Of a stretch of 64,000 nt of DNA, positions 42,371 to 50,181 are shown in pieces. This stretch comes from Chitinophaga oryziterrae (GTDB lineage: Bacteria > Bacteroidota > Bacteroidia > Chitinophagales > Chitinophagaceae), in assembly GCF_009758125.1 (NCBI RefSeq), contig NZ_WRXO01000006.1, positions 186,001 to 250,000 on the forward strand, given 5' to 3'. Position 1 is the stretch's first letter; the number at the start of each line of letters is the position of its first letter. The translations under genes and the position numbers were made by a program. The notes beneath the pieces are model-generated. The model was not told where the DNA came from. It saw nothing but the letters and a program-made list of their open reading frames with translations, and made no database searches.

Positions 42371-42437
42371 ATTGATTGGGATCAGCTTTTCTGATGATGC
42401 TGCTCATTGAATCCCTGTTATATTAGATGTTCCTTTG
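42371..42437 (+). promoter_or_regulatory. Stress-regulon promoter of the polX-L,D-transpeptidase unit
   Basis: GATGATGCTGCTCATT (42393-42408; 9 of 10 consensus bases) with ATTGATTGGGATCAGC exactly 22 bp upstream (42371-42386). The -7 TTCCTTTG (42430-42437) begins 22 bp from the dyad edge. Confidence 0.7.
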
Positions 42438-42456
42438 TTATACAAACCCTTTTAAT

Positions 42457-44178
42457 ATGACAAATAGTAATACTGCTATTGCTAATATTTTTCATCGGAT
42501 CGCATCTTGTTACAGGTATCTTGGGAACGATCATTATGATCAGATGAAGTCTTATGACAGGGCAGCTGCAACCTTACATCAACTGAAAGAAGACATTAGT
42601 GCTGTACCCGAAAAAGAAGTTGGTTTCACAGATGTAATCCGTAATGAAATAAAGGAATTCCTCGAAACAGGTACTATCAGCCATTACCAGCGTTTTAAAC
42701 ATAAAGTACCACTGGAATTACTGGAATTGCTGGAAATAAAAGGTTTTGGACCTGCTATCGTAAAAGCGCTGCATGAACAATTACATATAGACAACCTTGA
42801 GCAACTGACCTCCGCAATAGAAGCGGGGAAGCTGAATGAGGTTACAGGTTTGAACCCTCAGAAAATAGAACATCTGAAACGGAGCCTGAAACTACATAAG
42901 GACCCCGAATCAAAAATATTACTATGGGATGCCATTTCAAAAGGAAATGAAATTCTCAGCTCGCTGAAACAGATCCCCGGTGTGGAAAATGCTTCTTTTT
43001 CCGGTAGCCTGCGCAGAGGTTGTGACACGATAGCGGATATAGATATTGTCCTCCAGGTAGCGGAACGCAACCGGGAGGAATTTCTGGTGTACTTCCTGCA
43101 GCTACCACATATTGAGAGTGTCGTGGGATCTGGCTGGAACCGGATCTGTGCTATATTATACAATAACCTTCAACTGGATATCAGGATGGCCACAGAGCCT
43201 TCCTTCGGGGCGGCTTTATTGTATTATACAGGTTCAAAAGACCACATAGCACACCTCGAGTTACTGGCAGAACAAAAGGGGTATACACTGAACAGGGATG
43301 GGCTTTTTGAAACGGTTACCGAAACTTATGTGGCAGGAAAAACAGAAGAAAGTATTTACGAAAAACTGAATATCCAATATATTCCACCCGAACTCAGGGA
43401 AGGCGGAAAAGAGATCAACCAGGCGTGCCGGCATATGCTGCCCGAATTAATTACCCGCCACAACATAAAGGGAGATATGCGTTTGTATGCAGATCATCAT
43501 ACGAGTGACGGTCTGCATACGATGACGCATTATGTGACGAAAGTTTTTCCTCATTATGAGTATTTAGTGGTTACGGAGAATAGTGAATACTTCCATAACG
43601 GGAATAACAGGGATTGGCTGCATATGATCGACGCGGCCAATGCCGACCTGGGATGGAACTTTCTAAAGAAAGGGGTGACCGTAGAGCTATTACCGGACGG
43701 TACACTGGACTTACCTGATGAACTATTGCAACAATTCGACTGGGTAACGGCAGTTACCTATAAAAGGTTAGACGCAGATATTACCAGCCGGTTGCTGGCG
43801 GCCTGTGAGCATCCGCTGGTGAATTGCATCGGTAACCCTTCCAACAGGATAATCGGAAAACGGCTTCCTTCTATGGTGAACTGGAAAGAACTGTTCCAAA
43901 AGGCTGCTGCTACAGCTACTGCATTAGAGATTAATGCGCTCCCTTACAGGATGGACCTGCGGTATGAACTGGTAAAAAAGGCAATAGAGAAAAAGGTGTA
44001 TTTTGCCATCAGCAGTTGTGCCGAAACCCTGGCACAATGCGATTATTTACAACTGGGAGTAACAATTGCCCGGCGTGGAGGGTGCAGCCGTGCAAATGTA
44101 TTGAATACGATGCATTGGGATGCTATCGAACAATTTAAGCTGGCACGTCAGAATGCATTGGCCATAGAAAATCGATAA
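42457..44178 (+). CDS. polX: PolX-type DNA polymerase with a degenerate PHP domain
   Basis: 573 residues from ATG 42457; the in-frame ATG at 42427 is upstream of the -7 element. The N-terminal helix-hairpin-helix (LLEIKGFGPAIVKALHEQ) and Pol-beta-like palm are intact: GSLRRGCDTIADIDIVL gives the DxD pair, LQLDIRMA the third Asp, and YTGSKDHI follows. The C-terminal PHP domain keeps its fold motifs but not its metal ligands: YxD for HxH, TENS for TDHS, GVT for GVE, AVTY for the S-x-HS motif, GNPSNR for HPTGR and SSCAE for TDAH. The 3'-5' exonuclease or AP-processing activity of PHP should therefore be lost. Predicted role: gap filling in base-excision or end-joining repair in stressed cells. 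Confidence 0.9.
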   Translation: MTNSNTAIANIFHRIASCYRYLGNDHYDQMKSYDRAAATLHQLKEDISAVPEKEVGFTDVIRNEIKEFLETGTISHYQRFKHKVPLELLELLEIKGFGPAIVKALHEQLHIDNLEQLTSAIEAGKLNEVTGLNPQKIEHLKRSLKLHKDPESKILLWDAISKGNEILSSLKQIPGVENASFSGSLRRGCDTIADIDIVLQVAERNREEFLVYFLQLPHIESVVGSGWNRICAILYNNLQLDIRMATEPSFGAALLYYTGSKDHIAHLELLAEQKGYTLNRDGLFETVTETYVAGKTEESIYEKLNIQYIPPELREGGKEINQACRHMLPELITRHNIKGDMRLYADHHTSDGLHTMTHYVTKVFPHYEYLVVTENSEYFHNGNNRDWLHMIDAANADLGWNFLKKGVTVELLPDGTLDLPDELLQQFDWVTAVTYKRLDADITSRLLAACEHPLVNCIGNPSNRIIGKRLPSMVNWKELFQKAAATATALEINALPYRMDLRYELVKKAIEKKVYFAISSCAETLAQCDYLQLGVTIARRGGCSRANVLNTMHWDAIEQFKLARQNALAIENR

Positions 44179-44187
44179 TTACGTTTA

Positions 44188-45618
44188 ATGAAATATATAT
44201 TCATATTATGGCTGGTTTTCTCTTCTATACCTGATACCTATGCCCAAAGCAAAATGCTTTGGCTGCCGGAACAATGTAAGACAAACCGCAATATCCTTTT
44301 ACAGTACCTGGAACAATGTGACTCATTAGGACTGGATAAAAATGCTTATAATTTTGATCTCCTGCAATCGCTGGACGAAAAGCCGCTTACAGAAGATTCT
44401 ATTAATACGGATAAATCGATCACCTTATCTGCCATTCAGTTTTTCCATGATGTTGCTTATGGTAATACGGTCCCTCATCTGGAATTCAATGGTATTAATG
44501 AGGTGACTAACTGCGTAGATATCCCCGGTAAATTTTATCGTGCATTAGAAGAAAATACCTTCAGTGAATTATTAAAAGAAGTAGAGCCGGACAGTCCTGA
44601 ATATATAAACATCAAAAAGAAAATAGTACAGTATTTAAGGGAGCTGGCCGATACTACATTACATCCCGGAACAATAGTTTCCTACCTTGTAGACAGTACC
44701 AACCGTCCTTTAACAGAGAAACTTTACCAGTTAGGGTACCTGGACTCATTAGACTATCACTTGCCGGAAAAAGAAATGCGGGCACAATTGCGCAAAGCGC
44801 AGCATATGTTCGAGTTTTATGAAGATGGCGGACTACGGCCGGACGTTATAAATGCACTCAATGTCCCACTGACAGAAAGAATAAAAGAACTGCAATCCTC
44901 TCTTAATGTATTCCGTTGGTTAAATTGCTACAGGCAGTCAAAAAAGATAGTTGTTGTAAATGTTCCTTCTGCTAACCTTTTCCTGTATGCAGGAGACAGC
45001 ACATTGTTGAGCTCCCGTATGGTAGTAGGGAAGCCAGGTACGCCTACACCTACCTTATCCAGCAGGATCACGGAACTGGTGATGTTCCCTTACTGGACAG
45101 TACCCCATAAAATCGCCACCAGGGAATTATTACCTGCTATCAAAAAAAGTATTCCTTACCTGGAAGCGGGTAATTACCAGGTGTTGGACAAGGGGGGAAG
45201 TATACTGGACCCTTATAAGATCGACTGGAAGACACTGAACACTAAGAATTTTCCGTACACGATCCGGCAGATGAATGGCTGCGATAATTCCCTGGGCATT
45301 ATGAAACTTAATTTTTATAGCCCTTACGACGTATATCTTCATGATACCCCCTGGAAGAACTTCTTCTCCTATAATAAACGTTATTTCAGTCATGGATGTA
45401 TGAGAGTGGAGGAAGCGGCCGCATTGGCAAAAGCGGTACTACCGGAAAGGGCAGATCAAATAAGTGAGCTGGCAGCTACCTGTATCGCTCCCTCAGGAAA
45501 ACCTCTGACAATGCAACTGAATGAGTCAGTACCCGTATTTGTATTATACCAGATAGCCTGGCCGGATAACGCTGGAACAATCCGGTTTTTTGAAGATACT
45601 TATCATAAGATAAAATGA
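44188..45618 (+). CDS. L,D-transpeptidase (YcbB/ErfK-like), exported
   Basis: 476 residues with signal peptide ending PDTYAQ. The N-terminal helical part is followed by a peptidoglycan-binding-like segment, then a YkuD catalytic domain: VVNVPSANLFLYAGDSTLLSSRMVVGKPGTPTPTLSS, with active site HDTPWKNFFSYNKRYFSHGCMRVE (Cys404). Long proteins of this layout resemble E. coli LdtD (YcbB). They form 3-3 cross-links in peptidoglycan, which are raised in stationary or dormant cells. It lies 9 bp after polX on the same stress-regulon transcript. Confidence 0.9.
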   Translation: MKYIFILWLVFSSIPDTYAQSKMLWLPEQCKTNRNILLQYLEQCDSLGLDKNAYNFDLLQSLDEKPLTEDSINTDKSITLSAIQFFHDVAYGNTVPHLEFNGINEVTNCVDIPGKFYRALEENTFSELLKEVEPDSPEYINIKKKIVQYLRELADTTLHPGTIVSYLVDSTNRPLTEKLYQLGYLDSLDYHLPEKEMRAQLRKAQHMFEFYEDGGLRPDVINALNVPLTERIKELQSSLNVFRWLNCYRQSKKIVVVNVPSANLFLYAGDSTLLSSRMVVGKPGTPTPTLSSRITELVMFPYWTVPHKIATRELLPAIKKSIPYLEAGNYQVLDKGGSILDPYKIDWKTLNTKNFPYTIRQMNGCDNSLGIMKLNFYSPYDVYLHDTPWKNFFSYNKRYFSHGCMRVEEAAALAKAVLPERADQISELAATCIAPSGKPLTMQLNESVPVFVLYQIAWPDNAGTIRFFEDTYHKIK

Positions 45619-45619
45619 A

Positions 45620-45642
45620 GGCAGTAACAAAGCGTTACTGCC
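45620..45642. terminator. Bidirectional hairpin after the L,D-transpeptidase gene
   Basis: GGCAGTAAC (45620-45628) pairs perfectly with GTTACTGCC (45634-45642) around AAAGC, between convergent genes ending at 45618 and 45649. Confidence 0.75.
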
Positions 45643-45648
45643 GGTAAG

Positions 45649-45957
45649 TTATTCCGCTACTTTTTTACGCGTAGCAGCTTTCTTTTTGGGCGCAGCCATC
45701 TTAGCAGTTGCTTTCTTAGGCGCAACTCTCTTAACTGTAGTTTTTTTAGCAGCCGCTTTCTTTGGCGCAGCCTTTTTAGCGGCAACCATCTTTGGTACTT
45801 TATCACCTTCGGCTCTCGCTTCCGATAACCCTATTGCAATCGCCTGTTTCCGGTCTGTTACTTTTTTCCCGCTACGACCACTTTTGAGTTTCCCTGCTTC
45901 CATTTCCTTCATCACCTTCTCAATTTTTTCACTGCTTTTTTTTGAGTACTTTGCCAT
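45649..45957 (-). CDS. DUF6496 protein with histone H1-like Lys/Ala tail
   Basis: 102 residues from the ATG at 45957; a longer in-frame start at 46032 adds non-conserved sequence. The N-terminal half (SEKIEKVMKEMEAGKLKSGRSGKKVTDRKQAIAIGLSEARAEG) fits the DUF6496 type. The second half is a low-complexity run of AAPKK/AAAKK repeats like bacterial histone H1 (Hc1) tails. It is probably a DNA-compacting nucleoid protein. Upstream it is divergent from the DUF421 gene. Confidence 0.8.
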   Translation of the reverse strand: MAKYSKKSSEKIEKVMKEMEAGKLKSGRSGKKVTDRKQAIAIGLSEARAEGDKVPKMVAAKKAAPKKAAAKKTTVKRVAPKKATAKMAAPKKKAATRKKVAE

Positions 45958-46051
45958 GTCGTGGAGTTTAAAGATTAATAATGAAATACTTGTATCAAAA
46001 GATGCGCCAGTTGGTACTTTTTTTGTTGACACAACTCAAATTTCACGTAAT

Positions 46052-46531
46052 ATGACCAGCATTCTATGGGGAGAAGGGGAGCAGCTTGATATACTGCAAA
46101 TGTCTGTCCGTGCCTTTGTAATGTTTTTTATCGCATTATTGTTAATCCGTTTAGGGGGGATGCGTATCTTCGGTAAAAGATCCGCTTTCGATACGATCAT
46201 TATTATTATGTTAGGTGCTGTGCTTGCCCGGGGAATAGCAGGTTCATCTCCTTATTGGTCTACTGTAGCAGCTTCCGCCGTAATGATAGGCATCAACAGG
46301 GGATTGGCATGGTTATCGGAAAGATATATAAGGATCAATAACCTGATCAAAGGAAAGCCCTTATTGATTTATGAATCAGGACATATACTCTGGAAGAATA
46401 TGAGCATAGCCGCCCTGACTGAATCCGACTTAATGGAAAGTCTCAGGCTCGAAATAAAGGAACCTTCACTGGATCACATTGAAAAAGCTTATATGGAAAC
46501 AAACGGCAGAATAAGCTTTATTACAAAATAG
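46052..46531 (+). CDS. DUF421/YetF-like membrane protein
   Basis: 159 residues from ATG 46052. The longer open frame starting at 45686 is antisense to the H1-like gene and is not coding there. Three hydrophobic segments (VRAFVMFFIALLLIRLG, AFDTIIIIMLGAVLARGIAG, STVAASAVMIGINRGLAWL) precede a soluble YetF-type domain (KGKPLLIYESGHILWKNM, LTESDLMESLRLE). The family is of unknown function and often found in stress or sporulation settings. It is 4 bp upstream of the NRAMP-like gene, implying co-transcription. Confidence 0.85.
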   Translation: MTSILWGEGEQLDILQMSVRAFVMFFIALLLIRLGGMRIFGKRSAFDTIIIIMLGAVLARGIAGSSPYWSTVAASAVMIGINRGLAWLSERYIRINNLIKGKPLLIYESGHILWKNMSIAALTESDLMESLRLEIKEPSLDHIEKAYMETNGRISFITK

Positions 46532-46535
46532 CTGA

Positions 46536-47759
46536 ATGAAAAACTTTTTAAAGAAGCTCGGCCCCGGATTGATAACCGGCGCCAGCGATGATGATCCATC
46601 CGGTATTACTACATATTCCCAGGCAGGCGCACAGTTCGGTTTCGGTATGTTATGGACAGCCCTCATCACTTTCCCTATGATGGCGGCCATACAGGAAATG
46701 TGCGCAAGGATAGGGGCCGTTACCTCAAAAGGCTTAACCGGTACATTGAAATCACATTATCCAAAATGGATACTATACCTGATGTTACTGAGCAGTTTCC
46801 CTGCTATCATCTTAAACATAGGCGCGGATATCGCCGGTATGGGAGCCGTTTCAAACATGATCATCCCTTCCGTCCCTTCTTATGTATTTACCGTAGGGTT
46901 CACAGGTCTGATCATCATTAGTATGATCTTCTTTTCTTATCAGCAAATAGCCCGTATACTCAAATATGCGTGCCTGGTCTTACTGGTATACCTCATCGTT
47001 CCATTCCTGACTAAAACAGACTGGTCGCAGGTACTGAAAGCTGTCTTCATCCCTCATATCAGCTTCTCCAAAGATTATATCACCACTTTGGTCGCTATCT
47101 TAGGGACGACTATTTCTCCGTACCTGTTTTTCTGGCAGGCCACTATGGAAGCTGAAGACCATAAAAACCTGGTAGTGGATAAAAGAGTGCTGACAGATAT
47201 AACAGAGGATGTAACCGGCGGAATGTTCGCATCTAACCTCGTTATGATGTTTATCATCCTCACCTGTGGAAACGTACTTTTCAATAACGGGAAACATCAG
47301 ATCGATACTGTACAGCAGGCTGCCAATGCGTTAAGGCCCATTGCAGGAGAGTTCTCCTATCTCCTTTTTGCAATAGGCGTAATAGGCACCGGTGTACTGG
47401 CTATCCCCGTATTATGTGGTTCCTTGTCTTATATGGTGGCCGAAACCTTCGGCTGGGAAGAAGGACTTGATAAAAAGTTCTACCAGGCAAAACCTTTTTA
47501 TGGGATCATTATCCTGTCTATGCTCATAGCACTGGCAACTAACTATATAGGTGTCAGTCCTGTTAAAAGCCTGTTTTACACCGCCGTACTATACGGTTTA
47601 ACAGCCCCGGTCATGGTCCTCGTTATATTGCATATCAGCAACAACAAAACCGTGATGGGGGAATATGTAAACAAACCCTGGTCAAATATCCTCGGCTGGA
47701 TCACCTTTATTTCCATGACAGCCGCTGCCGGCTGCCTTATATATTTTCAGATAGTGTGA
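46536..47759 (+). CDS. NRAMP-superfamily divalent cation transporter, non-canonical metal site
   Basis: 407 residues, about 11 membrane segments. TM1 reads LGPGLITGASDDDPSGITTYSQAGA: the canonical DPGN becomes DPSG. TM6 reads ILGTTISPYLFFWQATMEAEDH: the canonical MPH is absent. Loss of the TM6 methionine, which favours Mn2+/Fe2+ over Mg2+/Ca2+, recalls NRAMP-related Mg2+ transporters, so calling this MntH would be unsafe. It overlaps the convergent hydrolase gene by 23 bp at the 3' end. Confidence 0.85.
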   Translation: MKNFLKKLGPGLITGASDDDPSGITTYSQAGAQFGFGMLWTALITFPMMAAIQEMCARIGAVTSKGLTGTLKSHYPKWILYLMLLSSFPAIILNIGADIAGMGAVSNMIIPSVPSYVFTVGFTGLIIISMIFFSYQQIARILKYACLVLLVYLIVPFLTKTDWSQVLKAVFIPHISFSKDYITTLVAILGTTISPYLFFWQATMEAEDHKNLVVDKRVLTDITEDVTGGMFASNLVMMFIILTCGNVLFNNGKHQIDTVQQAANALRPIAGEFSYLLFAIGVIGTGVLAIPVLCGSLSYMVAETFGWEEGLDKKFYQAKPFYGIIILSMLIALATNYIGVSPVKSLFYTAVLYGLTAPVMVLVILHISNNKTVMGEYVNKPWSNILGWITFISMTAAAGCLIYFQIV

Positions 47760-50124
47760 TCACCTGTCCCGGTGAAGTCTTCAGTATAAGCATGGAAGTG
47801 GTTATTCTTTTCCCGTTCACAAGGGCCCCTTTCTTCCAGGGGACCATCACCCTTAACTCATTTCCTTTTTCACTAAGGATATTTATTTTCCCAACACGAC
47901 CATTCACCTGCTGTGCGCTCACTAAAAATGCGCCGGCTGCCCGCAGGTTTGTAAAACGCCCGTCGGTACGCCAGTTAGGAAATAAGCGTATCACCCCATC
48001 ATAACTCTGCATTAAACATTCATTGATCACTACCGGCAAAGCAAAGTTCTCGAACCAGATGCCCATATGCGCCATATACATATAATCTGTCTGGTCATTA
48101 TACCGCCCATGCACCTGCATTACCACATCCGTCGCTGTTCCATCAGGTAACAACGCATATTGTACCTGCCGCTTAAAACGCTCAATATCCAGCATCCCTA
48201 TCCTTGCCGCCTGCAGGTTCATAAATACAAGTGCATTCCCACCTTCACTCTGCTGGTTATAATACGTATTCTTTAATCGTTGCATAGTCGTATCATCGGA
48301 ATGCAAGCCATGATCCTCTCCGGGGAATACCGTTATAAGCGCATTAGGGACGTTATAAACCACTTTGTCGTGTTCTCCTGGCACAGACACATAAACATAC
48401 CCGTATTGAGCGGAACGGGCTGTAGGATAAGCAGGGAAATGTGCCAGTATCTCATCCACATCGGCCAGTAAAGGTTCATGTATTTTCAGGATTCCCGTGG
48501 CCTCTTTGAACGCATTAAAAACGAACTTAGTTAAAGTAAGATCAACTGAACAGTCGTAATTATATTTAAATCCTGGTCTCAGGCCATATAATTCAGGAGG
48601 GATAGTAGGGAAGATGTGATAGTCTTTATCTGCCCAGCGATCACCACCATGAGCATCCGGCCGTTTCATATACGCTGCTAAGAACTCCACAGCAGCTTTA
48701 ATAGGCTCGTAAGCCCTGTTTCTGAGAAAGGCGGTATCCCCCGAATACAGGTAATGCCACCATAACCCCTGCACGGCCCAGGGTGTTTCACATACTTCCC
48801 ATCCCCAGTCGGGAACAGGATAAGGGTTCATCGTCATATTCACCGGATACGCAGAATGGGGAAAGTACGCCCCGGGTAAACCATAATATTCTTTTGCCCA
48901 TTTCCGGCTTACCGGCATCAGGGATTCTATCAGGTTCACATAAGGAAGGTTTTTTTCGAGATGATTACTGCTGAAGGTCATCCAGAAAGGTTGCTGGGTA
49001 TTATAATTCATATGGTAATCCCCATGCCATGCCGTACCGATATTGTTATAACTCCAGTTGGCAAATAACCCCGGACAGACAGCGCCGTCCTTTGCCGCAC
49101 AATTAAAGAAGTAAAGATTGCGATACCAGAGTTCTTCCAGGAATTTATCACTTAACTGCACGGAAGATTTACTCCAGTACTCATTCCATACAGTTACATT
49201 CTTCTCAAAGGTGGTATTGAAATCGGGTATGAAAGTCTTTCCTGTTGCCTGTTTGATCACAACATCTTCTTTCCCTTCCAGCAGTAGCACCTGTGCTGAA
49301 AAATTGTCTTTTTTTAGCAACGCCGCTTCCAGGGTTTTCATCTCTTCCTTATTCCCGTTCCAGTTGGTCCTGCTTGTTTTCTCCAATGGCTGATTCACTT
49401 TCACATGCAGCTTAAATGCTTTATTCTCTCTGTTGTCAGCAGAGGGCAATACCTGGCTGAAAGAAAGCTCACCTTCGGGTAAATCTTCCTTTACGGCATA
49501 AGCAGGAAATTCCGCCGGAGTAGAAGGATCTGGCATTACCCGGATCCGTTCAAAAATATTAGGTTGGGGAAGTCCTGCTTTATCCACCAGTTTCATCTGC
49601 AGTACATCGTGTTGCATCTCTGTAAAGATCCGTAGCTCCAGTTCTTTATGATCTGCTAACAACCGCACGGTACATAATCCGTTAGAGATATCCAGTGTAT
49701 GCCCCAGCAACTGTACTTCCCGTCCGTCAAAACCTAACAACACAGATCCGCAGGGGAAGGGCCTTGGGTATTTTTTACGATAATTATCACCGGACATCTG
49801 GTTATACTGATTGTACCAGGGATCATCAGAAAGGTTAGTGAGGGTATCGGAGATCTGTTTCACCTTATTAAACACGTAATTAAAGTCTTTCAGCTCTTCC
49901 TTATGCTCTTCTGCAAGTCGTATATCCCACACGTTATTATGTCCGAAGTAAAGGACGATCGCATCAGGCCGGGTAGTTACCACTACGCCCATAGCACCGT
50001 TTCCTAAAAGGGCGCCATCAAAAAAACCGGGAGCGGGTTTATTAAAAATGAGAGGATGTTTCGCAGCCTGGCCGAAGCTGGTTAAAAACAGCAGTTGTAA
50101 AATGGGTATGAGGAATTTTTTCAT
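47737..50124 (-). CDS. GH95-like (alpha/alpha)6-barrel glycoside hydrolase, exported
   Basis: 795 residues from ATG 50124, signal peptide MKKFLIPILQLLFLTSFGQA. The N-terminal beta-domain contains ALLGNGAMGVVV, the family's LGNG motif. In the barrel, DYHMNYNTQQPFW resembles the GH95 NINTQxNYW motif with both catalytic Asn positions, and PWAVQGLWWHYLYSGDTAFL matches the helix before the acid region. The C-terminal segment FENFALPVVINECLMQS corresponds to the GH95 DGNFG...EMLLQS stretch, but the Asp expected there is not present. An alpha-L-fucosidase or -galactosidase-like activity is possible but unproven. It stands alone with an AraC gene divergent. Confidence 0.65.
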   Translation of the reverse strand: MKKFLIPILQLLFLTSFGQAAKHPLIFNKPAPGFFDGALLGNGAMGVVVTTRPDAIVLYFGHNNVWDIRLAEEHKEELKDFNYVFNKVKQISDTLTNLSDDPWYNQYNQMSGDNYRKKYPRPFPCGSVLLGFDGREVQLLGHTLDISNGLCTVRLLADHKELELRIFTEMQHDVLQMKLVDKAGLPQPNIFERIRVMPDPSTPAEFPAYAVKEDLPEGELSFSQVLPSADNRENKAFKLHVKVNQPLEKTSRTNWNGNKEEMKTLEAALLKKDNFSAQVLLLEGKEDVVIKQATGKTFIPDFNTTFEKNVTVWNEYWSKSSVQLSDKFLEELWYRNLYFFNCAAKDGAVCPGLFANWSYNNIGTAWHGDYHMNYNTQQPFWMTFSSNHLEKNLPYVNLIESLMPVSRKWAKEYYGLPGAYFPHSAYPVNMTMNPYPVPDWGWEVCETPWAVQGLWWHYLYSGDTAFLRNRAYEPIKAAVEFLAAYMKRPDAHGGDRWADKDYHIFPTIPPELYGLRPGFKYNYDCSVDLTLTKFVFNAFKEATGILKIHEPLLADVDEILAHFPAYPTARSAQYGYVYVSVPGEHDKVVYNVPNALITVFPGEDHGLHSDDTTMQRLKNTYYNQQSEGGNALVFMNLQAARIGMLDIERFKRQVQYALLPDGTATDVVMQVHGRYNDQTDYMYMAHMGIWFENFALPVVINECLMQSYDGVIRLFPNWRTDGRFTNLRAAGAFLVSAQQVNGRVGKINILSEKGNELRVMVPWKKGALVNGKRITTSMLILKTSPGQVITLSENI

Positions 50125-50161
50125 AACGTTCCCAAAATACAAATCTCATTGGTAAAAGCAT

Positions 50162-50169
50162 TAAATTTG
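50162..50169 (+). promoter_or_regulatory. -7 promoter element of the araC gene at 50182
   Basis: TAAATTTG fits TAnnTTTG, 12 bp before the ATG at 50182. It excludes the in-frame TTG at 50149 as the start. Confidence 0.5.
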
Positions 50170-50181
50170 TACGGATTAGCC

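Noticed and set aside
45649..45850. Lys/Ala codon repeat as a DNA repeat or CRISPR-like array
   Set aside because: It is the low-complexity tail of an H1-like protein, with irregular units and no spacers.
45686..46051. Long 5' extension of the DUF421 frame
   Set aside because: The sequence is antisense to the Lys/Ala-rich gene and translates to low-complexity AAAFFGAAFLA; the conserved protein begins at 46052.
46536..47759. Naming the NRAMP-like gene mntH
   Set aside because: Canonical metal-site motifs are missing, so Mn2+ transport cannot be assumed.
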